40,704 nt of DNA from Alistipes sp. (GTDB taxonomy: Bacteria > Bacteroidota > Bacteroidia > Bacteroidales > Rikenellaceae), in contig JAGBCX010000028.1 in assembly GCA_017937805.1 (NCBI GenBank), positions 1 to 40,704 on the forward strand, written 5' to 3'. A model generated the notes under the pieces. It was not told the DNA's origin. It saw nothing but the letters and a program-made list of their open reading frames with translations, and ran no database searches. Position numbers and translations under genes: made by a program. Of this stretch, positions 7,705 to 17,576 are shown one piece after another (the stretch's first letter is position 1; every line of letters starts with the position of its first letter).

Positions 7705-8979
7705 ATGAACGGTAAGTTGCTGATAAAGAGTGGAACTATCGTTGCCGATGGAAAAATATGGAACGGAGATATCCTTGTCGCTGACGGAAAAATCGAGGCG
7801 ATAGGGGAGTCATTGTCGGCCGATGCGCAGACCGAAATATTTGATGCAGAGGGGTGTATCGTGACCTATGGTTTGGCAGATGTTCATGTTCATTTGCGAG
7901 AACCCGGCTACTCTGCGAAGGAGACTATCGCTACGGGAACTCGCGCTGCCGCACACGGCGGAGTAACAACGGTCTGCTCGATGCCTAACCTTCAACCGGC
8001 ACCCGATGCACCGGAAACTATCGCTGTTCAGCAACAGATGATTGACGAGCAGGCTGTGATTGAGGTGCGACCTTTTGCAACAATATCGAAAGGTCGTGCA
8101 AGACGGGAGTTGGCAGAGATTGAGGCTCTGCGCCCATTGTCGGTTGGCTATTCCGATGATGGCAACGGCATTCAGACTGAGGAGTTGATGCGTGAGGCGA
8201 TGCAACGAATTGCAGCGGTAGATGGTATTATTGCAGCGCATTGCGAAGATGACTCGTTGTTACACGCAGGATATATCCACGATGGTGAATATGCTCATGC
8301 TCACGGCCATAAGGGTATTTGCTCGGAGAGTGAGTGGGGGCCTATCAAGCGAGATGTGAAACTCGCTGAGGAGGAGAAGTGCCGCTATCATGTTTGCCAT
8401 ATTTCGACCAAGGAAAGTGTAGCCATTATCCGTGAAGCAAAGCAACACTGCGACCATATTTCGTGCGAAACAGCACCACACTACCTTGTTTTGTGCGACC
8501 AAAACCTCAAAGAGGAGGGACGTTTTAAGATGAATCCGCCATTGCGAGCAGCGGAGGATAGAGCAGCACTTATTGAGGGTATTCAAGATGGAACGATAGA
8601 GGTTATTGCCACTGACCATGCACCACACACTGCTGAGGAGAAGTCGCGTGGCTTGAAGGGTAGTGCAATGGGTATTGTGGGTATCGAAACCTCATTTGCG
8701 ATATGCTATACGCACCTTGTACGCAAGGGTGTTATTACGATTGAAAAACTTATTGCACTGATGTCCGAAAATCCTCGCCGTATATTCCGCTTGGGCGGAG
8801 CATTAAAAGTTGGCGAGAGGGCAGACATCGCAGTTTATGATATTACAAAGCCTTATACAATTGACACTAACGAGTTTTTGTCAATGGGAAAGGCAACGCC
8901 ATTTGAAGGCGAGGAGGTCTACGGACGATGCGTGCTGACACTCTTCAATGGCGAGAAGGTTTGGAGTGAAAACAAATAA
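7705..8979 (+). CDS. pyrC: Dihydroorotase (class I)
   Basis: A zinc amidohydrolase that closes carbamoyl-aspartate to dihydroorotate. From the ATG at 7705 it has 424 aa; an in-frame GTG at 7696 would add three residues. Seen in order: DVHVHLREPG (metal-binding HxH), GGVTTVCSMPN, GYSDDG, IAAHCED, the His of CHIS, and ATDHAPHT with the catalytic Asp. It is the first gene of the pyr operon, 25 nt after the U-tract of the attenuator. carA starts 18 bp downstream. Confidence 0.95.
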   Translation: MNGKLLIKSGTIVADGKIWNGDILVADGKIEAIGESLSADAQTEIFDAEGCIVTYGLADVHVHLREPGYSAKETIATGTRAAAHGGVTTVCSMPNLQPAPDAPETIAVQQQMIDEQAVIEVRPFATISKGRARRELAEIEALRPLSVGYSDDGNGIQTEELMREAMQRIAAVDGIIAAHCEDDSLLHAGYIHDGEYAHAHGHKGICSESEWGPIKRDVKLAEEEKCRYHVCHISTKESVAIIREAKQHCDHISCETAPHYLVLCDQNLKEEGRFKMNPPLRAAEDRAALIEGIQDGTIEVIATDHAPHTAEEKSRGLKGSAMGIVGIETSFAICYTHLVRKGVITIEKLIALMSENPRRIFRLGGALKVGERADIAVYDITKPYTIDTNEFLSMGKATPFEGEEVYGRCVLTLFNGEKVWSENK

Positions 8980-8997
8980 CAACAAAATATAGAACAG

Positions 8998-10089
8998 ATG
9001 AAACAACCCGACAAAAAATTAGTTTTGGAGAGCGGTCAGGAGTTCTTGGGTTACGGTTTCGGTGCAGACACAAATGCAGTGTGCGAAATCGTATTCAATA
9101 CCTCGATGGCCGGCTATCAGGAGATTTTATCAAATCCTGCCTGTACTAATCAGATTGTTGTGATGACCTATCCGACAATCGGTAACTATGGTATTACAGA
9201 CGAGGATTTTGAGGCGAGAAACCTCACAATCGGAGGCTTGGTGGTACGTGAGGAGTGCAAGACACCGAGCAACTTCCGATACACAAAGACTATCTCGGAG
9301 CTGATGGAGGAGAGTGATATTCCGGGCATTAGTGGGGTAGATACCCGCATGCTTACGCGCATTATCCGCGATTCGAAGAGTTGTCGTGCAGCAATCGTTT
9401 CGGCAGAGATGTCGAAAGAGGAGGCTTTGGCACTTATCGCCGCTACTCCTGAGGAGCACAACGCTGTGGAGCGAGTAAGTTGCAAGAAGCGTTGGTATTC
9501 GCGCACACCTAACCACCGCTTTGATGTGGTTTTGGTTGATTGCGGCGCGAAGTTGAACTTGGTGAGAATGTTGAATAAGCGAGGTTGCAATGTTGTGATT
9601 GTACCATTCAACACCTCAATAGAGGAGATTTTGGCGTTCAATCCGCACGGTATTCTTGTATCGAATGGTCCGGGTGCGCCGGCAGATGTGCCTGCTGTTG
9701 TAGAGTTGATTAAGCAGTTGCGTGGTAAGATGCCTATCTTCGGAGTCGGACTTGGTCATCAACTTATCGCCTTGGCGTATGGTGCAGAGGTGTCGCAGAT
9801 TGAGGGCGTACATCGTGGAGGAGGTCACCCTGTACGCAACTTGGAGAGTGGAAAAATTGAGATTACAGCGCAAGGCTCACTCTACTTTATAGATGAGAAA
9901 TCATTGAGCGCAACCCCACTTAAAGTTACCCATCGCAGCGTAATTAACGACACGATAGAGGGTATCGAGAGCAAGGAGGAGAGCGTATTCTCGGTACAAT
10001 ACAATCCGGAGTCGGCTCCGGGAGCGCAAGACAGCGCATATCTTTTCGATAAATTCATTAAATTGATGGAGGAGAATCACAATGCCTAA
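8998..10089 (+). CDS. carA: Carbamoyl-phosphate synthase small subunit, glutaminase residues missing
   Basis: A 363-aa protein aligning by eye with CarA along its length: an N-terminal CarA-specific domain ([25 protein letters not shown]) and a class I glutamine amidotransferase domain. In active CarA the nucleophile motif is GICLGHQ. Here it reads GVGLGHQ, with Gly251 (codon GGA, 9748-9750) in place of the Cys. The catalytic His of GHPE is also changed: QYNPES has Asn336 (AAT, 10003-10005), while the Glu stays (338). The GHHGGNHPV loop reads [10 protein letters not shown]. Glutamine hydrolysis should therefore be impossible. The protein probably serves as a structural or regulatory partner of CarB working on free ammonia. 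It overlaps carB by 8 bp. Confidence 0.93.
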   Translation: MKQPDKKLVLESGQEFLGYGFGADTNAVCEIVFNTSMAGYQEILSNPACTNQIVVMTYPTIGNYGITDEDFEARNLTIGGLVVREECKTPSNFRYTKTISELMEESDIPGISGVDTRMLTRIIRDSKSCRAAIVSAEMSKEEALALIAATPEEHNAVERVSCKKRWYSRTPNHRFDVVLVDCGAKLNLVRMLNKRGCNVVIVPFNTSIEEILAFNPHGILVSNGPGAPADVPAVVELIKQLRGKMPIFGVGLGHQLIALAYGAEVSQIEGVHRGGGHPVRNLESGKIEITAQGSLYFIDEKSLSATPLKVTHRSVINDTIEGIESKEESVFSVQYNPESAPGAQDSAYLFDKFIKLMEENHNA

Positions 10090-13000
10090 GAGAACAGATA
10101 TAAAGAAGGTTATGGTTATCGGCTCTGGTCCAATCGTTATTGGTCAGGCTGCCGAGTTCGACTATGCAGGCACACAGGCTTGTCTTGCACTCAAAGAGGA
10201 GGGTTATGAGGTTATCCTCGTAAATTCAAACCCTGCAACCATTATGACCGACACATTTATTGCGGATAAGGTCTATATGGAGCCTTTAAAGTTGGAGTAT
10301 GTCGCAAAGATTATTCGCTACGAGCGACCAGATGCTATCGTTCCCGGTTTGGGAGGTCAAACAGGTCTGAACCTTGCCGTACAACTCGCCAAGAAGGGCG
10401 TTTTGGAGGAGTGTGGTGTTGAGATTCTCGGAACATCGTTCGAGAGTATCGAGCAGGCAGAGGATAGAGAGTTGTTCAAAGAGTTGTGTATCTCGCTCGG
10501 AGAGCCCGTATTGCCATCGGAGGTTGTAAATACCATCGAGGAGGCTGTCGAGGTTGCCAAGGAGATTGGTTATCCGTTGGTACTTCGCCCTGCATTTACA
10601 CTCGGAGGTACGGGTGGTGGCTTCGTGGATAACGAGGCAGAGTTGCGTGAGTTGATGCGTAACGCTTTGGCTCTCTCACCGGTACATCAGGTGTTGGTAG
10701 AGAAGAGTATCAAGGGCTACAAGGAGATTGAGTACGAGGTAATGCGTGATAAGAACGACACCGCAATTACCATCTGTAATATGGAAAATGTGGACCCTGT
10801 GGGTGTACATACGGGCGACTCTATCGTAGTTGCTCCGTGCCAAACCTTGACCGACAAGGAGGCTCAGATGCTCCGTACCAGCGCATTGAAGATTATTCGT
10901 GCATTGAAGATTGAGGGTGGTTGTAACGTTCAGTTTGCATTGGACCCACTCTCGTTCAACTACTATATTATCGAGGTTAATCCACGAGTTTCACGCTCTT
11001 CGGCTTTGGCATCGAAGGCGAGTGGTTTCCCTATCGCTCGTGTAACAGCAAAGGTTGCTGTGGGTATGACTCTCGACGAGATTATGCTCTCGAATGGTCC
11101 TGCTTGCTCGGAGCCTGCATTGGACTATATCGTAACAAAGATTGCTCGTTTCCCATTCGACAAGTTCAGCGAGGCATCGAACGAACTCGGAACGCAGATG
11201 AAGGCTACGGGCGAGGTTATGAGCATCGGTCGTACCATCGAGGAGAGTTTGTTGAAAGCAGTTCGCTCGCTCGAAACGGGTGTTTGCCACATCTACCACA
11301 AGAAGTTTGATGATATGGCAACTGCTGATATGTTGCAATATATCACTCGTGCTACCGATGACCGCATCTACGCTATTGCAGAGTTGTTGCGCCGAGGAGT
11401 AGACCGTTCGTTGATTTACGACCGCACAAAGATTGATATGTTCTTCTTGAAGAAGATGGATAATATCGTAAACTTCGAGCGCGAGGTTAAGGCTCATAAG
11501 GGCGACAGAGAGGTCCTCTACGAGGCAAAGCGTATCGGCTTTGGCGATAAGTTTATCGGACAGTTGTGGGGTATGACCGAATCGGAGGTGTTCGAGTTGC
11601 GTCAGGAGTTGGGCATTAAGCCTATATATAAGACTATCGACACCTGCGCAGGCGAGTACTCGGGTTATGTACCATACTTCTATTCGACCTACGAGCAGGA
11701 GAATGAGTCGGTGGTTAGCGACCGCAAGAAGATTGTTGTACTCGGTTCGGGTCCTATCCGTATTGGTCAGGGCGTTGAGTTCGACTATTCAACCGTTCAC
11801 TCGATTTGGGCTATCCGCGAGGCAGGATATGAGGCGATTATCATCAACAACAACCCTGAGACAGTTTCGACCGACTTTACCATTTCGGATAAGTTGTATT
11901 TCGAGCCGCTTACTGTGGAGAATGTGATGAACATTATCCGTATGGAGCAACCTGACGGCGTTATCGTGACGCTTGGCGGTCAGACCGCTATCAACCTTGC
12001 TAAACCACTCTCGAAGATGGGTGTAAAGGTTGTAGGAACGGGTATTGAGGCTATCGATAACGCAGAGGATAGAAAGCTCTTCGAGGCAATTATGCGCAAG
12101 GTTGGTATTCCTCAGCCAAAGGCAAAGGCTGTAACCGATATTGAGGAGGGTGTTGCTGCCGCTGCAGAGATTGGCTACCCTGTATTGGTGCGCCCAAGCT
12201 TTGTGTTGGGTGGCCGTGCAATGCAGATTGTTGGTAATGAGCAGGCTTTGCGCCACTACTTGCACAATGCGGTAGAGGTTTCGGAGGATTCACCGGTATT
12301 GGTCGATAAATATATTATGGGTAAGGAGGCAGAGGTTGATGCCATCTGCGATGCCGAGGGAAATGTCTTTATTCCGGGTATTATGGAGCATGTCGAGCAT
12401 ACGGGAGTTCACTCGGGCGACTCGATTAGTGTCTATCCATCGTTCTCGTTGAGCGACAAGGTTAAGGAGAAGATGATTGACTACACCGTACGCCTTGGTC
12501 GCGCAATTGGCATTGTGGGTCTTTACAATATACAGTTTATTGTTGATTCGGAGGAGAAGGTTTATGTGATTGAGGTAAATCCTCGTTCATCGCGTACCGT
12601 TCCGTTCCTCTCGAAGTCTACAAATGTACCAATGGCGAAGATTGCAACCCGAGTAATGTTGGGCGAGACGTTGCCGCAGCAGGGTATAACAGAGGTCTAT
12701 GGCAAGGAGCGCAAGCGTCACTTCGTGAAGGCTCCTGCGTTCTCGTTTGCCAAGATTAAGGGTGTAGATTCGTATCTCTCGCCTGAAATGAAATCTACGG
12801 GCGAGGCTATCGGATATGACGATTCGCTTACTCGTGCATTGTACAAGTCGTTGCAGGCTTCGGGTATGACTATCGTAAATTACGGTACTATCTTCGCAAC
12901 CATTGCCGACAAGGACAAGGAGGCTGCTTTGCCATTGATTCGCCGCTTCTACAACCTCGGTTTCAATATCGAGGCTACGGCAGGTACAGCATCGTTCCTT

Positions 13001-13279
13001 CGTGAGCATGGTATTCGCACACGATTATTGCGCAAAATCAGCGATGGTAGCGATGATATTATAAAGAGTCTTTCGAAGGGACATGTAAGTTATGTAATCA
13101 ACACTATTGATGTAAATCAGCACAATACACGCCTTGACGGCTACGATATTCGTAACGCTGCGGTAGAGAACAATGTGTCGATTATCACCGCGCTCGAAAC
13201 CGTAAGTGCATTGCTTGATGTATTGGAGGAGATTACTCTCGGAGTTTCGACCATTGATGCCGAGTATAGAGCAAAATAG
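10082..13279 (+). CDS. carB: Carbamoyl-phosphate synthase large subunit
   Basis: A 1065-aa protein of full family length. Two homologous ATP-grasp halves follow each other: the carboxyphosphate half starts [23 protein letters not shown], and the carbamate half starts [23 protein letters not shown] near residue 555. Both carry the LGGQT loops, and TLGGTGGGF and [10 protein letters not shown]. The last 130 residues are the MGS-like allosteric domain. It uses two ATP, bicarbonate and ammonia to make carbamoyl phosphate for PyrB. Since its partner CarA lacks glutaminase residues, the ammonia is probably taken from solution. The start overlaps carA, suggesting coupled translation. Confidence 0.97.
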   Translation: MPKRTDIKKVMVIGSGPIVIGQAAEFDYAGTQACLALKEEGYEVILVNSNPATIMTDTFIADKVYMEPLKLEYVAKIIRYERPDAIVPGLGGQTGLNLAVQLAKKGVLEECGVEILGTSFESIEQAEDRELFKELCISLGEPVLPSEVVNTIEEAVEVAKEIGYPLVLRPAFTLGGTGGGFVDNEAELRELMRNALALSPVHQVLVEKSIKGYKEIEYEVMRDKNDTAITICNMENVDPVGVHTGDSIVVAPCQTLTDKEAQMLRTSALKIIRALKIEGGCNVQFALDPLSFNYYIIEVNPRVSRSSALASKASGFPIARVTAKVAVGMTLDEIMLSNGPACSEPALDYIVTKIARFPFDKFSEASNELGTQMKATGEVMSIGRTIEESLLKAVRSLETGVCHIYHKKFDDMATADMLQYITRATDDRIYAIAELLRRGVDRSLIYDRTKIDMFFLKKMDNIVNFEREVKAHKGDREVLYEAKRIGFGDKFIGQLWGMTESEVFELRQELGIKPIYKTIDTCAGEYSGYVPYFYSTYEQENESVVSDRKKIVVLGSGPIRIGQGVEFDYSTVHSIWAIREAGYEAIIINNNPETVSTDFTISDKLYFEPLTVENVMNIIRMEQPDGVIVTLGGQTAINLAKPLSKMGVKVVGTGIEAIDNAEDRKLFEAIMRKVGIPQPKAKAVTDIEEGVAAAAEIGYPVLVRPSFVLGGRAMQIVGNEQALRHYLHNAVEVSEDSPVLVDKYIMGKEAEVDAICDAEGNVFIPGIMEHVEHTGVHSGDSISVYPSFSLSDKVKEKMIDYTVRLGRAIGIVGLYNIQFIVDSEEKVYVIEVNPRSSRTVPFLSKSTNVPMAKIATRVMLGETLPQQGITEVYGKERKRHFVKAPAFSFAKIKGVDSYLSPEMKSTGEAIGYDDSLTRALYKSLQASGMTIVNYGTIFATIADKDKEAALPLIRRFYNLGFNIEATAGTASFLREHGIRTRLLRKISDGSDDIIKSLSKGHVSYVINTIDVNQHNTRLDGYDIRNAAVENNVSIITALETVSALLDVLEEITLGVSTIDAEYRAK

Positions 13280-13289
13280 AGTATAAAAG

Positions 13290-14027
13290 ATGCAGAGAGT
13301 TATATTAACCGTAACAAAGAACGAGGCTCTGACACCTCTTATCTACAAGATGCAACTTGCAGGTGATGTGTCGGGCGTTACTCGTGCCGGACAGTTTGTC
13401 GAGATTGCGCTCGATGGCTTGTATCTGCGCCGACCAATCTCGGTCTGCAACTACGATGAGGGCGAACTCACTATTATATATAAAGTAGTGGGCAAAGGCA
13501 CCGACTTGATGTCGCAAATGGCAGAGGGTACGCAGTTAGATGTACTTACAGGCTTGGGTAATGGCTTCGATACGGAGCATGAGTGCAACAAACCGCTGCT
13601 TGTAGGCGGTGGAGTAGGTGTGCCGCCATTGTATCGTTTGACACGCGATTTGATTGCACAAGGCAAGGAGGTGACCGTAGTACTTGGCTTCAATACCGAG
13701 TCGGAGATTTTCTATGCCGAGGAGTTCGAGGCGTTGGGTGCTAAGGTTATTCTTGCTACGGCTGATGGTTCGGTGGGCGTAAAGGGCTTTGTTACAGATG
13801 CAATTCGAGAAAGAAGGGTAGAGGCAGACTACTTCTATTCGTGCGGTCCATTGCCGATGTTGAAGGCGTTGTGCAACTCACTTGAAATCAGTGGAGAGGT
13901 GTCACTCGAAGAGCGTATGGGTTGCGGTTTTGGTATCTGCATGGGTTGTTCTATTCATACAACAAAGGGGGCAAAGCGCGTCTGCAAGGATGGCCCCGTA
14001 TTTAAGAAGGAGGAGGTAATATGGTAA
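13290..14027 (+). CDS. pyrK: Dihydroorotate dehydrogenase electron-transfer subunit
   Basis: A 245-aa FAD and [2Fe-2S] protein that passes electrons from PyrD to NAD+ in class 1B dihydroorotate dehydrogenase. The ferredoxin-reductase-like part has the FAD motif RRPISVCNY (about residues 48-56) and the nucleotide-binding GGGVGVPPLYRL. The C-terminal cluster motif is CGFGICMGC with a further Cys in RVCKDGPVF. It starts 10 bp after carB and overlaps pyrD by 7 bp (ATGGTAA). Confidence 0.95.
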   Translation: MQRVILTVTKNEALTPLIYKMQLAGDVSGVTRAGQFVEIALDGLYLRRPISVCNYDEGELTIIYKVVGKGTDLMSQMAEGTQLDVLTGLGNGFDTEHECNKPLLVGGGVGVPPLYRLTRDLIAQGKEVTVVLGFNTESEIFYAEEFEALGAKVILATADGSVGVKGFVTDAIRERRVEADYFYSCGPLPMLKALCNSLEISGEVSLEERMGCGFGICMGCSIHTTKGAKRVCKDGPVFKKEEVIW

Positions 14028-14935
14028 GAGATTTATCTGTTGAGTTGTGCGGTGTTGCACTCGACAACCCCGTAATTCCTGCCAGCGGAACATTCGGTTT
14101 CGGCAAGGAGATGGCAGAGGTGTACGATATCAATATTCTCGGCTCTATCTCGTTCAAGGGAACAACTCGCGATGCACGCTTTGGAAACCCTACACCTCGT
14201 ATTGCCGAGTGCCCAAGCGGACTTATCAACTCGGTAGGTCTGCAAAATCCGGGTGTTGATGCAGTTATTGCACACGAACTGCCCGAACTCCGCAAGATTT
14301 TCCGCAAGCCGATTATCGCAAATATTAGCGGTTTTTCAATTGAGGAGTATGTGGAGTGCTGCTCGAAGTTGGATAAGGAGGAGCAAGTGGCAATTTTGGA
14401 GGTCAATATCTCGTGCCCGAATGTGCATAATGGAGGTATGGCGTTTGGAACATCGCCCGAATCGGCAGCGGCTGTAACTCGCGCAGTTAAGGCGGTTACC
14501 ACAAAGCCCGTATTTATCAAACTCTCGCCCAATGTAACCGATATTGTCGCTATCGCAAAGGCATGCGAAGAGGCTGGTGCTGATGGTATTACGCTCATCA
14601 ACACAATGCTTGGTATGCGTATCGATATCGCTCGCAGAAAGCCCGTAATTGCCAATAAAATGGGCGGTTTCTCGGGTGCAGCAATATTCCCGATAGCGGT
14701 ACGAATGGTCTATCAGGTGGCTCACGCTGTTAAGATTCCTGTTATCGGCTGTGGTGGTGTGGCTACGGCGGAAGATGTTGTGGAGATGATGATGGCAGGT
14801 GCTACGGGCGTTCAGGTGGGTGCCGAGAATTTGCGTAACCCTTACGCCTGCAAGGAGATTATCGAGGAGTTACCGTATGTTATGGAGCGACTCGGCATCG
14901 AGAAATTAAGTGATATAATTGGAATAATTGAGTAA
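14021..14935 (+). CDS. pyrD: Dihydroorotate dehydrogenase, class 1B catalytic subunit
   Basis: A 304-aa FMN TIM-barrel enzyme oxidising dihydroorotate to orotate. The class 1B active-site Cys is in NISCPNVHNGG. FMN-binding phrases include ASGTFGFG, FIKLSPNVTDI, GFSGAAIFPIAVRMV, GCGGVATAEDV and GATGVQVG. It partners PyrK and so depends on NAD+, fitting an anaerobe that cannot use quinone-linked PyrD with oxygen respiration. Followed 13 bp later by pyrF. Confidence 0.96.
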   Translation: MVRDLSVELCGVALDNPVIPASGTFGFGKEMAEVYDINILGSISFKGTTRDARFGNPTPRIAECPSGLINSVGLQNPGVDAVIAHELPELRKIFRKPIIANISGFSIEEYVECCSKLDKEEQVAILEVNISCPNVHNGGMAFGTSPESAAAVTRAVKAVTTKPVFIKLSPNVTDIVAIAKACEEAGADGITLINTMLGMRIDIARRKPVIANKMGGFSGAAIFPIAVRMVYQVAHAVKIPVIGCGGVATAEDVVEMMMAGATGVQVGAENLRNPYACKEIIEELPYVMERLGIEKLSDIIGIIE

Positions 14936-14948
14936 AACATAATAAGTT

Positions 14949-15650
14949 ATGGCAAAAGATGTAATTATTGCGTGCGATTTCAGCAGCAAGGAGCAGACGC
15001 TCTCGTTCTTGGATAAGTTTACAGGTCGTAAGCCTTTTGTAAAGATTGGTATGGAGTTGTTCTATGCCGAAGGACCTGCTATTGTGCGCGAGATTAAGGC
15101 TCGCGGGCACAAGATTTTCCTCGATTTGAAGTTGCACGACATTCCAAACACCGTGCGCAAGGCGATGAGCGTACTCTCGCGCCTTGATGTCGATATGTGT
15201 AATGTTCACGCTGCGGGAACTGTTGATATGATGCGTGCAGGCTTGGAGGGTTTGACACGTGAGGACGGAACTCGCCCGTTACTGATTGCCGTAACTCAAC
15301 TCACCTCGACCAGCGAGGAGCGTATGCAGAAGGAGTTGCTTATTGATGCAACAATCAACGACTGCATCGCAAAGTATGCCGAGAATGCAAAGGAGGCAGG
15401 TCTTGATGGTGTGGTTTGCTCGCCACTCGAAGCATCGCTCGTAAAGGAGCACTGCGGAAAGGAGTTCTTCACAATCACTCCGGGTGTGCGCTTTGCTGAT
15501 AGTTCTAAGGACGACCAAGTGCGCATTATGACTCCTGCACAGGCTCGCGAGATTGGCTCGGACTATATCGTAGTAGGTCGCCCTATCACCGCAGCCGAAA
15601 ACCCTGTGGCTGCATACGAGCGTTGCTGCAAAGAGTTCTTAAATGAGTAA
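14949..15650 (+). CDS. pyrF: Orotidine 5'-phosphate decarboxylase (type 1)
   Basis: A 233-aa TIM-barrel decarboxylase converting OMP to UMP. The catalytic Lys-Asp network is in [13 protein letters not shown]; the phosphate-gripping end is TPGVRF and [10 protein letters not shown]. Length and motif place it in the short type 1 group typical of Firmicutes and Proteobacteria rather than the longer type 2 form. It lies between pyrD and pyrE with gaps of 13 and 22 bp. Confidence 0.95.
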   Translation: MAKDVIIACDFSSKEQTLSFLDKFTGRKPFVKIGMELFYAEGPAIVREIKARGHKIFLDLKLHDIPNTVRKAMSVLSRLDVDMCNVHAAGTVDMMRAGLEGLTREDGTRPLLIAVTQLTSTSEERMQKELLIDATINDCIAKYAENAKEAGLDGVVCSPLEASLVKEHCGKEFFTITPGVRFADSSKDDQVRIMTPAQAREIGSDYIVVGRPITAAENPVAAYERCCKEFLNE

Positions 15651-15672
15651 TAACGAATAAAAATATACAACT

Positions 15673-16302
15673 ATGGAGAAGAAGATTGCAAAAGAGTTAC
15701 TTTCGATTAACGCAGTATTTTTGCGCCCTGAGCAGCCTTTTACTTGGGCAAGCGGCATTAAGAGCCCAATTTATTGCGACAACCGCCTTATTTTGACTGC
15801 ACCGCGTGTTCGTGAGCAGGTGGAGGCAGGTTTGGCAGAGTTGGTGAAGAAACATTTTCCTGAGTGCGAGGTGTTGATGGGAACTTCGACCGCTGGTATT
15901 GCTCACGCTGCTATTGTGGCTACAATTCTCGATTTGCCAATGGGATATGTTCGTAGTGGTGCGAAGGACCACGGTCGCACAAATCGCATTGAGGGTAAGT
16001 TGGAGAAGGGCCAGAAGGTTGTTGTTGTCGAGGATTTGATTTCGACCGGTGGCTCATGCATCGAGGTTGTCGATGCCTTGCGTGAGGCAGGAGCAGATGT
16101 TTTGGGTATCGTGAGCATCTTCACCTACGGCATGAAACGTGGTGTGGAGCGCATCGCCGAGGCTAATACCGTAAACTACTCTCTCTCAAATCTCGATGCA
16201 CTCGTAGAGGTGGCTGCTGAGGAGGGATATATCGCTCCTGAGTGGAAAGAGCGCATCCTCGCATTCCGCAATAACCCAAGCGACGAGAGTTGGATTAAAT
16301 AA
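15673..16302 (+). CDS. pyrE: Orotate phosphoribosyltransferase
   Basis: A 209-aa type I phosphoribosyltransferase joining orotate and PRPP to form OMP, just before PyrF. The PRPP loop is [13 protein letters not shown] (about residues 116-128). The flexible catalytic loop region is [33 protein letters not shown] is the family N-terminal signature. A 124-bp spacer with repeat RX separates it from pyrB. Confidence 0.95.
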   Translation: MEKKIAKELLSINAVFLRPEQPFTWASGIKSPIYCDNRLILTAPRVREQVEAGLAELVKKHFPECEVLMGTSTAGIAHAAIVATILDLPMGYVRSGAKDHGRTNRIEGKLEKGQKVVVVEDLISTGGSCIEVVDALREAGADVLGIVSIFTYGMKRGVERIAEANTVNYSLSNLDALVEVAAEEGYIAPEWKERILAFRNNPSDESWIK

Positions 16303-16310
16303 ACGGAGAG

Positions 16311-16380
16311 CGGACCGCTGCGATTAAGTCGAGAGCAGAGGCTGCTTGCAGACTATGCCGAGACAGAGCAGTGAAAAGCC
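16311..16380. repeat. Interspersed repeat RX, copy B (between pyrE and pyrB)
   Basis: The core CGATTAAG, then GAGAGCAGAGGCTGCTTGCA and GACTATGCCGAG, corresponds to 4711-4778. CTGC/GCAG segments give it local hairpin potential. It fills most of the pyrE-pyrB gap and may be transcribed as part of the operon mRNA. Confidence 0.7.
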
Positions 16381-16426
16381 CACGCAGTGGGATTAAAACG
16401 GAAAACTTTTAATTTTTTTTACAACT

Positions 16427-17503
16427 ATGAGACATTTGACTGACCCTACGGATTTAACCCGCAAAGAGACCGATGATATTGTCGCTCTGGCACTCGATAT
16501 TATAGCAAACCGTCAGAAATATAGCGAGGTTTGCAAAGGCAAGAAGTTGGCGACACTCTTCTACGAGCCTTCAACCCGTACCCGTTTGAGCTTTACCGCT
16601 GCAATGATGGAGTTGGGCGGTAATGTACTCGGCTTTTCCGATGCAAACTCTTCGTCAGTGAGCAAGGGCGAAACGGTGGAGGATACCGTTCGTGTAGTTG
16701 GTAACTTCGTGGATATTATCGCTATGCGCCACCATATTGAGGGTGCGCCACTCGATGCTTCGATGGTGTCGAAGGTGCCTATCATCAACGCTGGCGATGG
16801 TGCGCATGCTCACCCGACACAGACCTTGACTGACCTCTTGACGATGACTCGTGAGTTGGGACACTTGGACAACCTCACAATCGGCTTCTGTGGCGATTTG
16901 CTCTATGGCCGTACCGTTCATTCGCTTATTAAGGCGATGTCGCGCTACGAGGGGACAAAGTTTGTGCTTATCGCTCCCGATTCGCTTCGTTTGCCTGACT
17001 ATATCAAGCACGATGTGTGCGAGAAGAATGGCATAGAGTATCGTGAGGTATCTTCGCTCGAAGAGGTTATCGGCGAGTTGGATATCCTCTATATGACTCG
17101 TGTTCAGCAGGAGCGTTTCTCGGATAAGGCGGAGTATGAGCGTGTGAAAGATTGCTATATCCTCGATGCCGAGAAGATGGCGTTGGTGAAGGAGAAGATG
17201 GCAGTTTTGCACCCACTCCCGCGTGTGAATGAGATTGCAAAGGAGGTCGATGCCGATCCTCGCGCTGCATATTTCCGTCAGGTGGAGAATGGAAAGTTCG
17301 TGCGTATGGCACTGATGTACACACTATTGAAGTGGAAAGAAGAGGGCGCAGAGCCGTTGCATAACCACGAGGCTGTGGAGGTCGAAGGCTTGGTTTGTCC
17401 GAACAAAAAGTGCATCTGCAACAACGAGCCTGTGGATTATAAGTTCCAACTCTCGGAGGGTGGGGTATATCGTTGCCTCTACTGCTCGACAAAAGCGGAG
17501 TAG
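16427..17503 (+). CDS. pyrB: Aspartate carbamoyltransferase fused to a PyrI-like zinc domain
   Basis: A 358-aa protein. Residues 1 to about 305 are the ATCase catalytic chain, making carbamoyl-aspartate from carbamoyl phosphate and aspartate: [10 protein letters not shown] binds carbamoyl phosphate, [12 protein letters not shown] and MTRVQQERF are also seen. The last 50 residues are extra and carry C324-x4-C329-x20-C350-x2-C353, the spacing of the PyrI zinc domain (C-x4-C-x23-C-x2-C in E. coli) that binds the catalytic chain. The nucleotide-binding allosteric half of PyrI is absent, and no separate pyrI is in the window. The tail may stabilise the holoenzyme without CTP or ATP control. Last pyr gene; strong terminator follows. 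Confidence 0.95.
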   Translation: MRHLTDPTDLTRKETDDIVALALDIIANRQKYSEVCKGKKLATLFYEPSTRTRLSFTAAMMELGGNVLGFSDANSSSVSKGETVEDTVRVVGNFVDIIAMRHHIEGAPLDASMVSKVPIINAGDGAHAHPTQTLTDLLTMTRELGHLDNLTIGFCGDLLYGRTVHSLIKAMSRYEGTKFVLIAPDSLRLPDYIKHDVCEKNGIEYREVSSLEEVIGELDILYMTRVQQERFSDKAEYERVKDCYILDAEKMALVKEKMAVLHPLPRVNEIAKEVDADPRAAYFRQVENGKFVRMALMYTLLKWKEEGAEPLHNHEAVEVEGLVCPNKKCICNNEPVDYKFQLSEGGVYRCLYCSTKAE

Positions 17504-17524
17504 AGTAGTCGCATAGATAAAGAG

Positions 17525-17555
17525 AGAGGGGAGTGTTACGAAAACACTCCCCTCT
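17525..17555. terminator. Bidirectional terminator between pyrB and the convergent nuclease gene
   Basis: AGAGGGGAGTGTT (17525-17537) and AACACTCCCCTCT (17543-17555) form a perfect 13-bp stem with a 5-nt loop, placed between two converging genes. Confidence 0.88.
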
Positions 17556-17576
17556 GCTATTATTGTATTGTAGAGG

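Noticed and set aside
10991-11497. Minus-strand ORFs within carB and other pyr genes
   Set aside because: All are mirror frames of highly conserved enzymes and show no motif of their own.
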